Part shown: positions 39,070 to 54,566 of the stretch, piece by piece
Numbering within the stretch: position 1 is the stretch's first letter
Layout of the letters: each line of letters begins with the position of its first letter
The notes under the pieces: generated by a model
What the model was told of the DNA's origin: nothing
Databases searched by the model: none
What the model saw: the letters and a program-made list of their open reading frames with translations, nothing else
Position numbers and translations under genes: made by a program
Source: Lates calcarifer
Lineage: Eukaryota > Chordata > Actinopteri > Centropomidae
Direction of reading: 5' to 3'
DNA length: 64,000 nt
Assembly: GCF_001640805.2 (NCBI RefSeq)
Contig: NC_066833.1
Coordinates: forward strand, 7,272,814-7,336,813

Positions 39070-42000
39070 GTCCTCAAAAAGTAGACAGAAGCCATGAACT
39101 AGGACAGTGGAAATAACCCAAGATGGCTGGAAGTTAGTAAGTAGATGGGGTGCACTACATCAGATCCCAATGTTCTCTGTCAGCACAAATGAAGGGAGCA
39201 TGACAGGATGTAAGTGGTGCACTTAGGCAAAAAAATTGCATGCCTGTTACCTGCCCATTTAGGGCAAGAACTGATCTGCATAGATAGTGCTAACTGGAGG
39301 TACCTTTTGTATCATAACAGACTGACATAGGTGACACAAACAGAATGGCCCCGGCTCCAGTACAGTGTAGCAATTATCAGGAAAGGAGTAGCGAAGTATA
39401 CACATCAGTCTGTGAATACACCTTCATGTAACAACCCATTTGCACCAAAATGAAAAAATGCATGATGAAATTAATAGAAGTAAGAAATTGCCCTTTTGCT
39501 GTCAATTTGTGTGCCTTGGCCTGAAGCTCTTATTGTATAGTTTAAATTACCATAGAAACAGTAAGACTCAGTAGCATTTTTCAGGGATGAGAGAAAGAGG
39601 GAACTAACCAATGCAAAATGTTTGTTCCAATGCAAATGCATGGAAGCTCAGGGATAGAAAAAGGAAAAAAGGTCTACATACACCACATCTTGTGCAGCAT
39701 CTCTCTGCACTGTTTTTGGAACTGACAGAGGCAGACAGAGTTAAATCTATGATTTAGATCTGCAGAGGCATAGTGAACTTCAATAAAAAGTAATTAAATA
39801 TAGTATTTGTTCTTAAAGTCAAGTTGAACTGAGGAAGAACCAAACATCTCCATGCCTGAAGAACAAAGAAAAGTACTCTTCCATCTCACCACGTTTAGAT
39901 GCATCACTGTACCTTGTCATTTATCTTTTACGCCCAAAGTTTTGTACCCAAGGGATATCCTGTAACATAGCTCACCTCACTGCAACAGACCTTTGTTCTT
40001 AACACACTTTTATCTTTTTAACTAGCATGGATAAAAGTAATGCAGAAGAGAGAAAAAATCTTTTGAGAACAAATGAAATCTACAAACAATTTGGTATGTG
40101 CTCTGCTACGCCTTGAAAGGAGTGCAAAGATAGAGGTGTGACGAGAAGTGTCTCATCCTCCACTCCCCTGTCTGTGATCTCCTCTCAAGCAACACCTGTC
40201 TAATGATAACCTTGAAAAGATCCTCCCTTTGTCTTTGGCATACTGCTGTGTCGAGACCTGGAAGATGCAAATGATACAGTGCTTTTTCTCTAACCTGCAC
40301 CATACAGCTTGCCTTCCTCTTTTGTCTGTCTCAGAATGAAGATGGAGAGCAGGTATACATGGTGAATTGCAATTGATTGGCCTTTCACAAAAGATGGACA
40401 GAAGCAACTGAGTATGATGAATGATCATTTTCCTCTAATTTTCCCTCTTTTTCCTCTTTTACTTTCAGGTTCCTAGAAATATGACTGAATCAGATTTTTG
40501 AGCAGTTAAGGAAATTGTTTTTGAACTACAAAGCATATTCACAAGAGGGTCAGAGCAAGTTAATAAAGCACTGCAGAAAAGTTCATCTGTCAGGAGGCCT
40601 TCTACACTGAAATGCACTTCTCGTGTTAGTACAGGAGCCTTGGAGTTAATTATCCATCAACAATCTCCAGTGCTTCAGATCTGCTTTAAAAAGCAATGCA
40701 TGCTCTCTGTGCATTAACTTTAAGGACCATCAACCAGACAATAATAGGCCTTACTCTTTGAAGGCATGATGAGTTTCTGAAAGGTGTTTCAAGATGTAAC
40801 CATGCAACTGAAGACAAACCTTAACAGCTATTTATCCCATTGTTGAGAGAGTTACACTTTTGAAAGGCTCTGCAAATTGCTGGCACAGTGAAGGATTTCA
40901 AAATGGGAAAATCTAACCTGGCAAATGGAACAGTGAGTTACTCATGCTGCTTCATATTTATGCAGAAAGACATGATGAGCATCTTTATGTTCTATTCTTG
41001 GTTGCAACTTATCCACCTGAAGGGTAACCAGAATGAAAACTAGAGTGTTGGGCAGAATAAGTGCTGACCTAGTATGCACATTTTCACAAAAGGCAGTTTT
41101 GATTAAGAATTGTAGCCTTTTGATGGAATGGTATTTGGAATGGCTCCCAACACAAACATTTCTGGGCAAAATGTGCACTGAAAAAAATGCCTTCTCATAG
41201 CTACTATATTCAGTGTTGTCAGTGACCTTGGTTTATTGATGTTCTTTTTATCCAAATTGAATAAATTAACAAGATTAAAGGTGATATGTTATTCTGCTGC
41301 ATGTGTGTTTGCTGCCTACCTGACTGACTTTGGCTGGTGTAAGGACCATGTCAAGGACTCCCGCCCAACCAGCAATCACTCCTGTGGGGACAGCATAGGC
41401 CAGCGCTATCATCAGGAACCGCAAGTTTCTAGAGAGGACAAAAACACATTTCAGATTTTAAAAAGTCTTATCACTAAATTATTTGTGTACTGATCCCCTC
41501 AACAATATGAATATGGATGAGTTCTTTGAGCAGGTGTATCTTGGAGCAATTAGATTAGCATAATATGTGTAATATGTCCTTAAATCTTCTATAATATACT
41601 GGACAACATTCTGTGAAAAGAATTATTATGTTCTATAAAAACAGACTTTTAAAATCAAGTATAGTCTGCATCCTAACAGCACTGGCCTGAGATGAAGATG
41701 AAGATTGATTGAAGATTAAAGTACCCTCAATGCTTGGCCTGGTCCTGTGTTGTTCAACAGATGGAGTGAAATATCTTCTGATTCATTCATTGATGATAAA
41801 TTAAATAATTATTAATTAAATAAATAAATAATTCTGGAAACAAAGAAGATATTCAGTCCTTAAGTTGCAGTTTAAATGCCATATTCCAGTTTGACAGCAC
41901 TGTTTAAAGAAAGTCTTTAGTGTTAGTATCACTTTATACTACTCAGTGAAAATGAGGGAGGAGGATTGGAGGTTTACTTGTTAATGTAAAAAAAATTATT

Positions 42001-45000
42001 TGTTCTGTTTCAGGTAATTTTTTTAGTATAGAATTACCTGTCAGTTATTTTAAGATTCACTGAAAACGCATTTAGTCTATAAAACACTGTAATATAATAA
42101 AAAATACCTGTCACAATGTCTTTGATCCCAAGATCTCCCTCTCTTTCTCACCCCAACTGGTCGAGGCAGATGGCCGCACATCCTGAGTCTGGTTCTGCTT
42201 GAGGTTTCTGCCTCTTAAAAGAAGTTTTTCCTTGCCACTGTTGCCTAGTGCTTGCTCATGGTGGGAACTGTTGGGTCTCTCTCTGTAATTATAATAATCT
42301 AAAGAGTACGGTCTAGACCTGCTCTATATGAAAAGTGCCTTGAGATAACTTCTGTTGTGATTCTGCACTATATAAATAAAACTGAATTGAACTGAATTAA
42401 AAACTAAACATATTAAAATTACAGTGATATTATACAGTTTGAGGTAGAAAGGGCTCATATTTGAGAAGCTACAACCAGAGAATATTTGGCATTTTGGCTT
42501 AATAGATAACTTTCTTAAAACTGTCACCAACTACTTTTCAACTGACCAACTCTTAAATCAACTGATGTTTTCAGCACTAAGTAAGTGGATTGCCAATTGA
42601 TGGCTGCTTATCAAGTTATCAACTGAAGTCAAAATGTACAATGAGAGATAAAAACAAGCACCATTTCCCAGCTGTGTTAAATAGCTTTAGGCTACCGATA
42701 CTGTGCTGCAGGGTTTGATATGAGCTGTCTGCTAATATCTCATCAGCTCACAGTGATCTGTGCAGAGCATGGGGGGAAAAAAAGAAAAAAGGCAACTCCA
42801 TATGCCTAGTTACGTATGCTCATCTCTTTAGGGTATATGGCACCTCTCCAATCACATGCAACCCAATTACAATCACTTGGAACACCCACGCTAATCACCT
42901 TCGTCCAATGAGGTGGCATGCTGATTTAAATCAGTACCACCTCCTCAACCCTAACAATGTGATTAGAATCACTGGGCGTCTGACAAATGAGGCAGGGCTG
43001 GCAGAGCAGACAGCAGATTCATAGATTGTTTTGTTTTCCTGCTCTCCCCTTTTTTGTTTATGGACACTGTTTAACTCTGGCATTTATTCTCCACCTGCTT
43101 TGCTCATTATGATGCAGGCAGCATCCTGAGTGATATCGTGCAGGGACATCTGGAAAAAACTTTTGGCCTCCCACATCCTTGCTATGGCTTCAAACACTCA
43201 ACACAAAGACAGATAAAGTTCACACACACACTTTAAGTCTGTCTTTGAGTTGCAAACTATCGGGGGAACATGTCCCACAATACAAAGCTATACAGCAAAA
43301 GCACTGTTGCTGTAAACATATGCACACCCTTCCCCTTTCCTAATACTGGTACACTCCAGACAATGAATCATTTTTACTTGCATTATGCTTTGACTCCACA
43401 GAAAAACACAGTCTGTTTGTCTGCTGCAGGCCTGTCTTGTCCTAAGCAGTATGAAGCTACGTGGCCTTGAAAAGCCCCATGATGGAGCACCCTCTCAGCT
43501 TTTCTCCTGCTACCCTTTTCATTAACCTTACCACAACAGTAGGAAATCAATATCCACGCACCTTTTCCTTCATCTGGGAGCTTATTTAGATAAAAAAAAA
43601 TGTAAGCAAGCAAATGCTAGCTACTGGGTAAGAGAGGGGACATTTTTTCCCCTCCATTCCTGGTGGTGACAAAATATTTGTGAAGAAGTCTCAAAGCCTA
43701 GCAGCGTCATCAGCTAAGTGCCATTTGTCCTTGGCAGACCCAACTGGAGATCAATGCATCAAGATGACAACTTTCAAAGTTAAAGTGAGTATGACTGGGG
43801 AGGGAGGGAGCATCAATACTCAGGCTGTTTACCATTCCCTCAGACTGTGATCAGAATACAAGGATAACTTTACACCACATGTAGAGACAGTCAGGCTTCT
43901 AATTAGACTGCCGCTGTTGAAGCAGATGTGAACAGCTGGAAGCACTCATCAAGCTGAAGATCATTAACCAGTGCTCATACCCTAACAGGCTAAATAGATG
44001 AACAGATACATCAACGGATAGGTATCAGGCAGACAAACTGACTAGCTGGCTGGCACCTGCTCTCATCGTGGATGGCAAATCCTTACCATTTTGTCAGCTT
44101 CCACACATACAAACGTTACAAGAAATGCACCAATTAACTGAGCTTCTGGAGTGATACTGACCTTATTAAGCATATTAGGTATCATCCAGATGCAAATAAT
44201 CCACTTCAAATAAAGTCTCATCAATGTCATTATTAATAATTACCTAGTAATATTTGTTAAGTCACAACCAACTCAGTTTTTAGTCCTATAGCAACCCATA
44301 GCCTCCTGTTACCTTACATAAAAATGGGTAGCTAGGTAAACTATATCAGTCTGTCTGTCATGGGTAGCAAATCTTAAAGAGTGCATACAGTATTGACAAA
44401 AGGTTAAAAACAAAAAAATCACACAGGAACTTCCAAGAAAAAAAAGAAAAAGATTTAGCCTTAAGTAATTAAACCACAGTTGCCGTATAGCTTAAAATTA
44501 TCCATTTTTGGTTATAGTTTGCAATTGTGAATTTAGTTACTTTAAAGCTACAATATTTTTTGTCCACTTAGGGCAAACAAGTACAAACTGCCACAAAACA
44601 TACATATACTACTTGTTAAAGTAATAAAGTTGCTAAATAAATACATGGAGCAACATAAGCATTTATTTGGTGTTGGGTTTCCGTCCATTTAGTGAATCTA
44701 AGTATTCATCATTTTTGGCTTTCATTTGGTCATCATCAAAACTTTGAGAAAAATACCTGGCCCATTAACTACTAGATGTTCCACTTTCCTCACCAGCTTA
44801 ATAGCTATACTGATGTTTGGGCTGGGCAAGTAGAGAAAAACTGATTTATGGGGGTATTTTAGTTGGAACCAGCTTCCTGCTACAGCTAACAAATGCACTA
44901 AGACTTAAACAAAGAGGTAATGTGCTGTAAAACCAAAACACTGAGCTAAACAAGGCTGAGAGCTGCGGACTTGATTATAAAATCAACTAAATAAATACAT

Positions 45001-48000
45001 TTTTAACATAAAATACTGATTTAAGTATTTCCTCCTTATGTCTTCCACCTGTATGAGTGCACATGGACACAAAGACTCAAAAGTCACTTTTCCTACTCCA
45101 TGTTCAGTCCCTACAAGAGAATTCTGAGGCTTGATGCTGCTGGACTGAGATACAACACACTGCCCAAACAGGTCACTGGAAGGCTGCCTATCTGAAGTGG
45201 AACAGAAACCCTTTCAGCTAGATGGCCTACTTAAGCTGGCCAGTCTGTGCCCATGTGTGTGTGTGCGTGTGTGTGTGTGTGTGTGCGTGTGTGTGTATGC
45301 ATTAGGTTGATATCTGCTTGGCCCCTGTCATCTATCTGAGGGATCTCTTACAGCGAGTTAAGCCTGTCTATGCTAGTCAGAGGCCTATGGAAAGCCTGGT
45401 GCAGTAGTAAAACTATTTCTTACTACAGGGGACAATGTGTAGCCATTAAAACTAGGCTAACTCCCCAGCTGCCATTGGCCAGCTTTTCTTTTCGCACTGC
45501 CACAGGCCTCATTCCTCCACAAGCCAAGCAAAAGGCAAGATCTGTGCTCCTCAGGCAATGCTGTTGGCCCAGAGGATGAACACTGCCACAGCAGAAAGTG
45601 TGGGGAGAAGGGTGGTGATAGGATATTGCATAGTGAAGTGTAACTCAGTCATTGTCTCTAGATTTCCTATTAGCTGTCCCCTTATGCCTTTCCCAGGGAA
45701 GAATAAAGACGGTGATGAAACCTCAATAAATGTATTCCTCTAACACTGAGATTCAAGACCTTGTCATGAGTGATTATCTCTCTCCTTCTCTAACCACATG
45801 TCTCAGTGGTGTCTTGAGAATATATTGATAACTGACCCTGATAGTACGGATGCAGAGGATGGAGTAGTTTTCAGTAGCGACCAGTATATTATAGCTTAGT
45901 AATTAATCTAGAGGGAAGACTGAGGTTTCTTTGATAACAAACCAAACAGATGGTGAGTGGCAGACCCCTTCATTAAAATTCCATATCCTTCTCCAGCTCA
46001 AGATTCTGTCATTTTAACTTTATAAGGAAATAAGAACGCAAACTAGACCTAATGGATTTGTAGACTGTGGTGCAGAAATCTGACTGTGTCTGATGTCGTA
46101 AAACAGCACCTGAAAGTTATTTCTAATGCAGTGCCCAAGTTTCACTTGCTTTAGAGTTGAATCAATGACACATCAAGTTAGGCCCTTGATGTAATTAAAG
46201 AATGGTCTCAAAAAAAGGTGTCAGATATTATTGGTGTTTCAGATGACTTTGTGTGTACATAGTATACGTGTGTTAGCATGTGTGTTTGGTTTTACCTAAG
46301 AAGTCGGCAGATGCTGCTTCTGTAACTGAGTCTCTGGCTTGCTGCAGCCACACTGGGAGGCATCGGTGGGCGTGATGGGAAATAGAGCAGGATTGCCGCA
46401 AAAAGCACAGCTATTGCAGTCAACTCTGCCAGAGCACAGCGACACAGATAAATGAGACATACGTTATCTTCACAGATAAGACAGTCAGAATAATTTGACA
46501 TTTCAAAAAAGGTCACTGTGACATCTGAAAGTCCTCTTATACCATCTGTGGGATGAACATAATGGCCCACTAGACCAGACCATAGACTAAATAGACATAG
46601 ACTAAATACATGTCCATGTCAAACAATCATACAATCTGGCATAGCACTGGTTGAAATCTTAACTCATTTCTTGGAAAAGCAACACATTTTACTGTTTAGG
46701 TATTTCCAAAAAGCTCCATTACACCTATATCTATATAGCCCTTTTATTACATCATGGATTGATCAAGCAGCAGCTGGCTATTATTCCCTGATAGAGATGC
46801 ATTCCTGCTCAATTTGATCTATCATATGGAGAGGTACCCAGTATTTGCAAATTTTTATGTGTTTCATGTGTGTCATTTTTTAACCTCCAAAAACTTTTGG
46901 TTCACAAAGGGTGCCCTCTTTGTCCTTAAAAATGAATAACAATACTACCTTAGGTTAAACAAAAGCTGCAGCCTTAATCTATTACAGAATGCTTGTTTCT
47001 CTTTTCGTGTGCTTTTAATTTTCTGAATCAGTTAAGCATAACAGCCCCAGCAATCTATTTTTCAGAGGGGCAGTTTGAAGATTATAATTGGAGTTTTTTG
47101 GTGTTTGTGCAAAATTCATGGATACCCTTGCCTGGTTGTATTTTTGTCCCTTGACAGGGCTGACATGAAGTTGAAATGATGTGCTATCGATCCTCTAAGC
47201 CCTCAGAGGTTCTCACTTGATGTTAGTACCTGCATACATAACCAGCTGGATCCTGTCTTGGATAGAGATATCGGAAATTGCTGCTGCTGCCATCGTGGTT
47301 ACTGCCTGTGTGTCATTAGGGGCTGGCACTACCAGAGGTCCTACTACAAATGAAGCAGCACCCCCCAGGTAGGAGAAGAGTGAGGCCACAGCTGTTGCGG
47401 TGGCCCTCTGATCAGGAGCAAACCATGTGGTGGAGAGGTAGGGGCCAGCACTCATTATGGTTGGGCCGGCTAAACCATTCAGAAACTGACCTCCATGTAT
47501 TAACCTGTAACAGAGATAGCAGGAAGAAAAAGCTTACAATCTTCACTAAAAACAACCAATAGACAAAAGAAAACCACACACCATATTGTGAGAAAGAGGT
47601 GCAGTAGTAGGCATAAATTTGTGCTGCAGTTTGGACTTTTCTTTGAACAGCAAATTATCAAGAATTATAATCTTGAGATGAGCGTGGGGTTCCTACTCTT
47701 TCAAAGAAAAATAATTCCACAACATAGGGACCAATTTAAAGGCAACATAAAAAAATGATAATTAGGCTAATATTATTCTAACAGTGAGACCAGGCACTCA
47801 AGGTATCTAAGTTTTCTGTCTGTCTAATTAAAGTCTGACTTCAGTTAACCAGATGCAGCAAATCCTGTTCTCTCAGCTCAAGTTTAGTTTCTGAGAGGTT
47901 GAGTCTGCATTTGTGTGGGTCTATAATAACCTTGAAAAGCTACAATAATAAATAATCAATAAATCCCTGACAGTATGATCCCATATGATATTTAACTTTA

Positions 48001-51000
48001 AATTGTCCCTTATCAGATGGAAAATTGTAACTTCTAGCTGTTGCAGGGACATTGCACCTTTGAAAGTTCATAAAACAACTTAACCATAACTTTGTGGCAT
48101 ACTTTTGTTTTCAAAGATACTGTATTAATTACAGAATTTTACATTTTTTAGAATATGTAGTAACCTTGCGAACCATTCTTTTGTGTACAACTTTTTATAC
48201 ACACTGTATTGGATCAATCATTGTTAAACAACAAAGATAATCAAACATGGCTGCACCAGTGTCTTTATTAAGTAAAAAAAATGCATAAAAACACCAAGTA
48301 ATGAATCATTTGTTATAAAAATTAGATGGAACAATGACAGGCGAAGGCATGAAATTAAGATGTAATTATTTCTGGAGATGTAAGTAACAACCTGCTACTG
48401 GGATCAAGTTGTAGTGTCACTTGTGTACCTTCAGACTGTGTGAGACAAATGCACTCTGAGATGTCCCCTGATGGCACTAGACCCCTCAGCACTGTCTAAC
48501 TGAGACAACCAGCTGACAGAGACACTGCATGGCTGATTGATTGTCTGTGAGCTCAGTAAAGACACTGTTCATTCAGAGCAGTTTGAGATGGCTCAGTAGA
48601 GAGAAAAGGAGAACAGGAAGGAAAGTACAGAAGAAAGGGGCAGAGAGAGAAAATGATGTGGAAGAGAGGGGACAAAGAGGGACCCTGGGCAAAGTTTTTG
48701 GTATTCAAAAATATTCAGTATTTTTGCATTTAGATTGTAAATTTGACAGCTAAGAGTCCCTGCTGATCCTTTCTCAACATAAGTGAGTGCAGGCTGGTAG
48801 GAGAAAACTAGTTGCGAGTTTAACCAAGTTAACTTAAGCACTTTTAAAGATCTTGTATACCTGTTGAATGAAATACATTACCATTTAGATGTAAGGTTAT
48901 ATGACAAGGGTGTATAACAACCCCATGCATGTTTTCTAAAACATTATTATCAAGATTTAACAAATTATGCAAAAATAGTTTCAAATAACATGATTTATGA
49001 GACTGTTTCAGGACTAAAATCTAATCTAAAAATTAATATGACTATTTAAAACACTCATCTGTGCAGGAATGACAACTACATTTAAAGAACACAATATTCA
49101 GGCTGACAAAGTACATAGGTTTTGATCCTGATACCATAACCTTATAAAATCTATCAGAAATATAAACGCAATCTTAACACAAACAGACACACACAAACAT
49201 TCCTAGAAGAAATACAGTTTAACACTGGCAATGGTTTTTATTTGAATCAGTAACAATCAAAGAATATGTACAAAAGATTAAAAATATGATCAAACAAAGC
49301 CCACTTTTGGTTTTTGGCAGTTTTCGATACTCAGTGCTACGGACACATTTTGGTGGACACCAAAAAGGTATTGAGGTCCAATACCCAGCCCTACACTTAA
49401 AAAGCAATATCTTCAGTCATAAAGCAGGCATTTACTAGTTTGTTCATTCTTCAGGGTGCTCACACTTTCCACTGCCTCTACGGTTCACAGATAAATGTGT
49501 TATTGCAGAATACAAAGTGCTGTGGTCAGTGACAGATTGATTGGAGAAAAACTTGTTCACCCTATATCTCCTTCCCATATCTCAGGTCCGCTCACATCCC
49601 AGCCTACACACCAGCACTTCCCAAAACATTCTGCAACACTTACTTTTTATTTGTCCGACTCCTTTGTTTGTAGAGTTCTTTATAATGTGCCTCAGTCTTT
49701 ATTGGTCAATTATAGAGTAGTGCACTTCATTGATAGCATCTATGAGAATGTTTATACATCATGTTTGAGTTATCTCAGCAAATGAGGGTGAACCCAGTGT
49801 CAGAACACTGTGCTATTTCTTTCTTCATCTTATTACATGATGGAGGGCAACATTCATCATCAAAATAGAATAGAACAGAAGAATAGAATAGTACTTTATT
49901 GATCCTTGTCAGGAAATTGCTTAGTTACAGCAGCAGCACACCAACCAACACTAAATTAAATTTAAAGGGACTAGTGAAACCAAGAAGAATGAAGAGCAAG
50001 AGAAAAACAAGAGCCATGCAAGATACTGCATGTGTGGCAAGAGCCATACTAGATATAGCTCTCAGTACCTCACAGCTTTTGAAACTTAATGTCACAAAGT
50101 TTGGTCAGTACTTTCATAGTCCTTAAGTTCAGTACCCTGTCTCAGTGTCTGTATGATCTCAGGATGGATGTGACTAAGAAAATTGCCTTTAATGTGACAG
50201 GTGATGAGGACAGATGGTGACTAACATGAGAATGAGCCAGTCATATGAGGCAGCTGGGCTGTGGCAGGAGAGGGAGAGAAAGGGAAGGGAGCAGCTTTTT
50301 TTCAACAACAGATGATTAAGTTAATCAGTATTGATGAACCCTGTCAGAATCTGATCATGAATGAGACAAAGAAGCCAGCACTGCAGTGAAATCATCTGAC
50401 TGCTTCTGGTCCGCCAGGGCTGACAGACCCAATTCTGCCATCACAAAAAGGACAGGCCAATTCTGTTTCGAAAATGGCACCACAGCAATCACCACAGTAA
50501 CATGACAGCCTGCTGCCAGACCCACAGCGTGTTCTGATGGTCAATCAGACAATGTGCGTGTGTCTGAGATCTAACTGATAGACACTTATTAATCAAACAG
50601 CTAGTCTATATTTAAATATATGAGAAAGAGAAAGAGACTGAAAGGGCAAGAGGAAGCAGTGACAGCATGAAAACAAAAGAGACTGAGGAAGGTAAAAAGT
50701 TGATTTGTCTTTGATTTGAGAGCAGCTTTAATCACAGCAAGGTCTAATCAGTGACCACTAATGTAAGAGTGCCTTTTCTCTCCCTGTCTGAACTTCACCA
50801 AAATAAACACATTCATCTGAGTTCTTTTTCAAACAAGACTGTAGCAGCTACACAGAAGATCCTGTGTATAAAAGAGAGGAAGTTCCGCTGTTCACATATT
50901 CACAACTGCCTTTGATTTCCTAAAAAGGATCTTAAAAACTCAAAACAGAGGCAGTTTACTTCTTTGGGAGGATAGCATGAAAAGAAAAAATAAGTAATCA

Positions 51001-54000
51001 CTTATCAAACATGAAACGGCATGCAGAACAAACACAGATCTACAGGGGGCTGTCGAGGGCACTTCCCTGTTTCTAAACCTGAATAGCTGTCGCCACTTGT
51101 CTCCTGATCAGGGGAGTAGGAAACTCAAACACTGCATTTGATCACTCTTGCAATGCCCTTGAACTCTACGCATTCAACATTTTGGAGTCAGCCAGACTTC
51201 ACGGTTTTGTTTTATTTGGTCACCTTCCCTTTTCTCTCAGGTCATCTAAATCGTCATCTAAGCCCATACAGTATCCAACAGCTCACTTAAAAAAGCTCTC
51301 ACAGTGTGATATTGTTTTATCTCCAAAGGAAAGGCAAAGCAAAGACTGACATCTACTGGTGACCCAGGAAGCTACATGATTCTATCAGACTGTACTTTAC
51401 TGTGATAATCCACTATGTCATCCATTAAAGAGCTATGACCTGTTACATTTAATATGTAAAGCTCAACTGTGTCAGAACTAACATTTGCTATGTGTAATCA
51501 GTAAGTACACTAAAACAACTAGGAATAAATAGCTTGATAGATAGATTTGAAAAGATTTATTGATAAAATGTATTGATATAACTTCAGCTAGATCCTTACA
51601 TAATTTCTGGAGGACCCCAAAATAAATAGGCTCCATAAATTTGTGCTTTGAAATAACAATGGCAGATATGTGAGGAGCATACAAACACGGGATGCAAAAC
51701 CTGGCATAATTTCAAAGCAAATTGTAAATACTCTTTTCCAACTAAGGCACTATCACAAGGGAATCGTGACTCTTCTTTCTGATATACTTTAACAGAATCT
51801 TTTTATTTTTCTTACATTTGGTCTGTATCACTTCAACTTTTCAGTCCACTGAAGACTTTCTTACTACAGCCTCAAGAGCTTTCAAGAGAGAAAGAGACTG
51901 CGATACAAAATTGATTTATCTGCTCTCTGAAAGAAAAAGAAAATTAATTTAAAAAATCTCAAACCCTTGGAGTATAGTGATATGTGATTCAATTTTGGAA
52001 ATACAATTTCCTCAATGTATTGATATTTTATGATATACTGTCTCATTGTAGATCCCAATAGGAATCATTAGATAGATTACTACTCAGAAATATTCAATTA
52101 AATTACATTTTTAAAAGGTACATGATAATTGAAATGACCTTCTCTTAGCTCTTGCACTTTCCAAAACACTGAGCTCATGAGTAAAACTGAAAATGAAGAA
52201 TAAGAATAAGAATAATGGGATCCTTTTTATGTTTTCCAGTGATGGTCTGTAAAAGTGCCATCTGATAAGGGAGGAAACTTGCAGCGAAAAACATCAAAAC
52301 AAAGTAAAGGATCCACACAATATTGAGCTGTCTCTCAGAATCCTGTTGTCTGGTAGCCAAATGCCTTCTGGCTGTCCCTCTATCCATTTACAGGTCTGTA
52401 CTTTGAAGAAAAAGAAACAGAACCTTGTCTTGAATCAATACAGCTGAAACACAGCTTAACTACCTGAAAAGTTACAATAATAGTCACCATTGCTTATGGT
52501 AGTGATGTTCACCCTAGTGCTTAGGTCTTATGGATTGCAATGTCGGTCTATTAGTCCAGCCAGTTAATTACCAAATACTGGCAGGGTAACATACTAAGAT
52601 GGTGAATGTGGTGAACATTCTACCTGCTAGTGCTTCAAGTCAGCAAGCTTGCAGTGTCATTCCAAGTGTGAACAATTATTTTCAAAATAAACATAAAAAA
52701 TAGTAAAATATTTTTGTTTTAATGTCAAAGCATTGGGTAACATATTCAAATTTCATGTTTTTACAGCCCAAACCCCAAAGATATCCAGTTTACTATAATA
52801 TGTGATGAAGAAAAGCATTAAAATCTTATATTCCTCACAGAAGCTGAAACCAGGGAATATATAACAGTTTTGCTTGAAAAATGACTGAAACAATTTATCA
52901 AAATAGCTGCTGATCAATTTTCTGTGGATTTACCAATCCATTAAATTACTTCTCATAGTCAGCTATATTACAAATCATGGTGAACTCTTTAGTCAAGGAA
53001 TGGTCCTAAATTTTGAAAGCAGCTCTTTTCATCCATAAACTGATGCACATAGCTGCTCCTGAACAGGGTGTGGCAACCAGATTGAAAATGTTGTCTTTTA
53101 AATAAAATTATGGACATCATGGAAGGCTCATGACTGCACCAAAGATCACAAGTCATTCTCTGTCTCCTTTCCAAAAGCCTTCCAAAAGATCATCATTACC
53201 CTTGCCTGCCTTGAACCATCTGCTACCGTAATGTTTACAGAAGAGTCTTACCATCGTCTGAGAGGCTGCTCTGTCAGTGGGATGCTCCGCAGAGCTGCTC
53301 CTAGCAGCATGAAGAAGGCAGAGAGGAGGAGGGATGCCCGCAAACCTGGACGAAACAAGATATAGTCATGGAAGTGAAGAAACAAAAGCAAAAAATGGCA
53401 GAGGTGCTGACAGGGTGAAAATGGTTGAGGTCACCAGCCTATATTTACAAAGTATTTTACCTCCAAAGCAATACTGCTGTTAATGATTATTTTCCAAAAG
53501 ATATTCAGTTTACAATGATTAAGAAAACAGAGAAAAGCAACAAATCATCACAATTCAGAAGCTGGAACCAGCAAACATTTGGTATTTTCTATATGGTAAA
53601 TTACTTAAAACTATTAATTGATCGCAAAAATCCCCAAATACAACATCCCTGCAATAACTCTGACTTTCATGAAGGTTATAATGTTTAGTTTTTGTTTAAA
53701 CTCTAGAAAGGTATTGATTCAACTTTTTGATTATTTGAGAGGATGTAGTTTATGGTGCTGTTGAGCTGTATCGAGTTACACAGAGAGGTGTTTCTTTTAT
53801 TTAGGTTACACTCTCTAATGTAAATGAGTTGGGCAAAATAATAGAAACACAGTCAGTATGATGAAATACAATTCAACTGCAACACAAACTGCAGCCTACA
53901 AAAATTAAATTTAAGCTTGGTGTACCAAATAAACTGGCCACTGAGTGTATGTGACCAAAAATAACACTAACCATACAAACAGACAGCAGGAATCCCAAAG

Positions 54001-54516
54001 TTCCTTGCTTTATACCGCTGGTTACAGCAATAGTACGACAAAGCGCCTTTTTCTGTCAACTTAGAAGTCCCTATTCTCAGTTTCACCCTCATGATGTAAA
54101 TTTAAGGAAACTCTCTTCACTTCCCTGTTCTTCTTTTTCCATGTGAGCTGTCATTTGCTGAAGGTTTGGCTACCAGGCTGCAATTACAACAAAACTGAAA
54201 CAGGGCTGTGGTCCACACTGTACCTTATTGATCCTTGGTGGGAAAAACAGGTTACATGACAATATATATATAGAATTAGAGCAACTATGATGACTCAATT
54301 ACTTGATCAGTCAATCAGAAAAGATTTTTAAAATGAGCAGCTGTTCTGATAATTGATAAATAATTTCAGGTAAATTTAAAACAAAAATGTCAAACATGCT
54401 TGTTTTAGCTTGTCAAATATGAGTATTTGATGTTTTTGTCAGCTATAATGGAATTTGGATTGTTGGTTGAATAAAACAAGCTTTTTGGGTACATCTCCTT
54501 GGACTGTGGAAAATTC

Positions 54517-54566
<50 letters not shown>

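Larger units (their letters stand above)
34818..41319 (-). other. slc49a4: slc49a4 intron 5
   Basis: 6.5 kb. Holds the ZBED-type hAT relic (36727-37710), a stem-loop (37712-37737) and a (GAAA)n tract (39023-39069). No other gene recognised. Confidence 0.9.
41429..46295 (-). other. slc49a4: slc49a4 intron 4
   Basis: 4.9 kb. Contains the retroposon tail at 42128-42397 and a (GT)n tract with GC interruptions at 45254-45297. Nothing else recognised. Confidence 0.9.
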
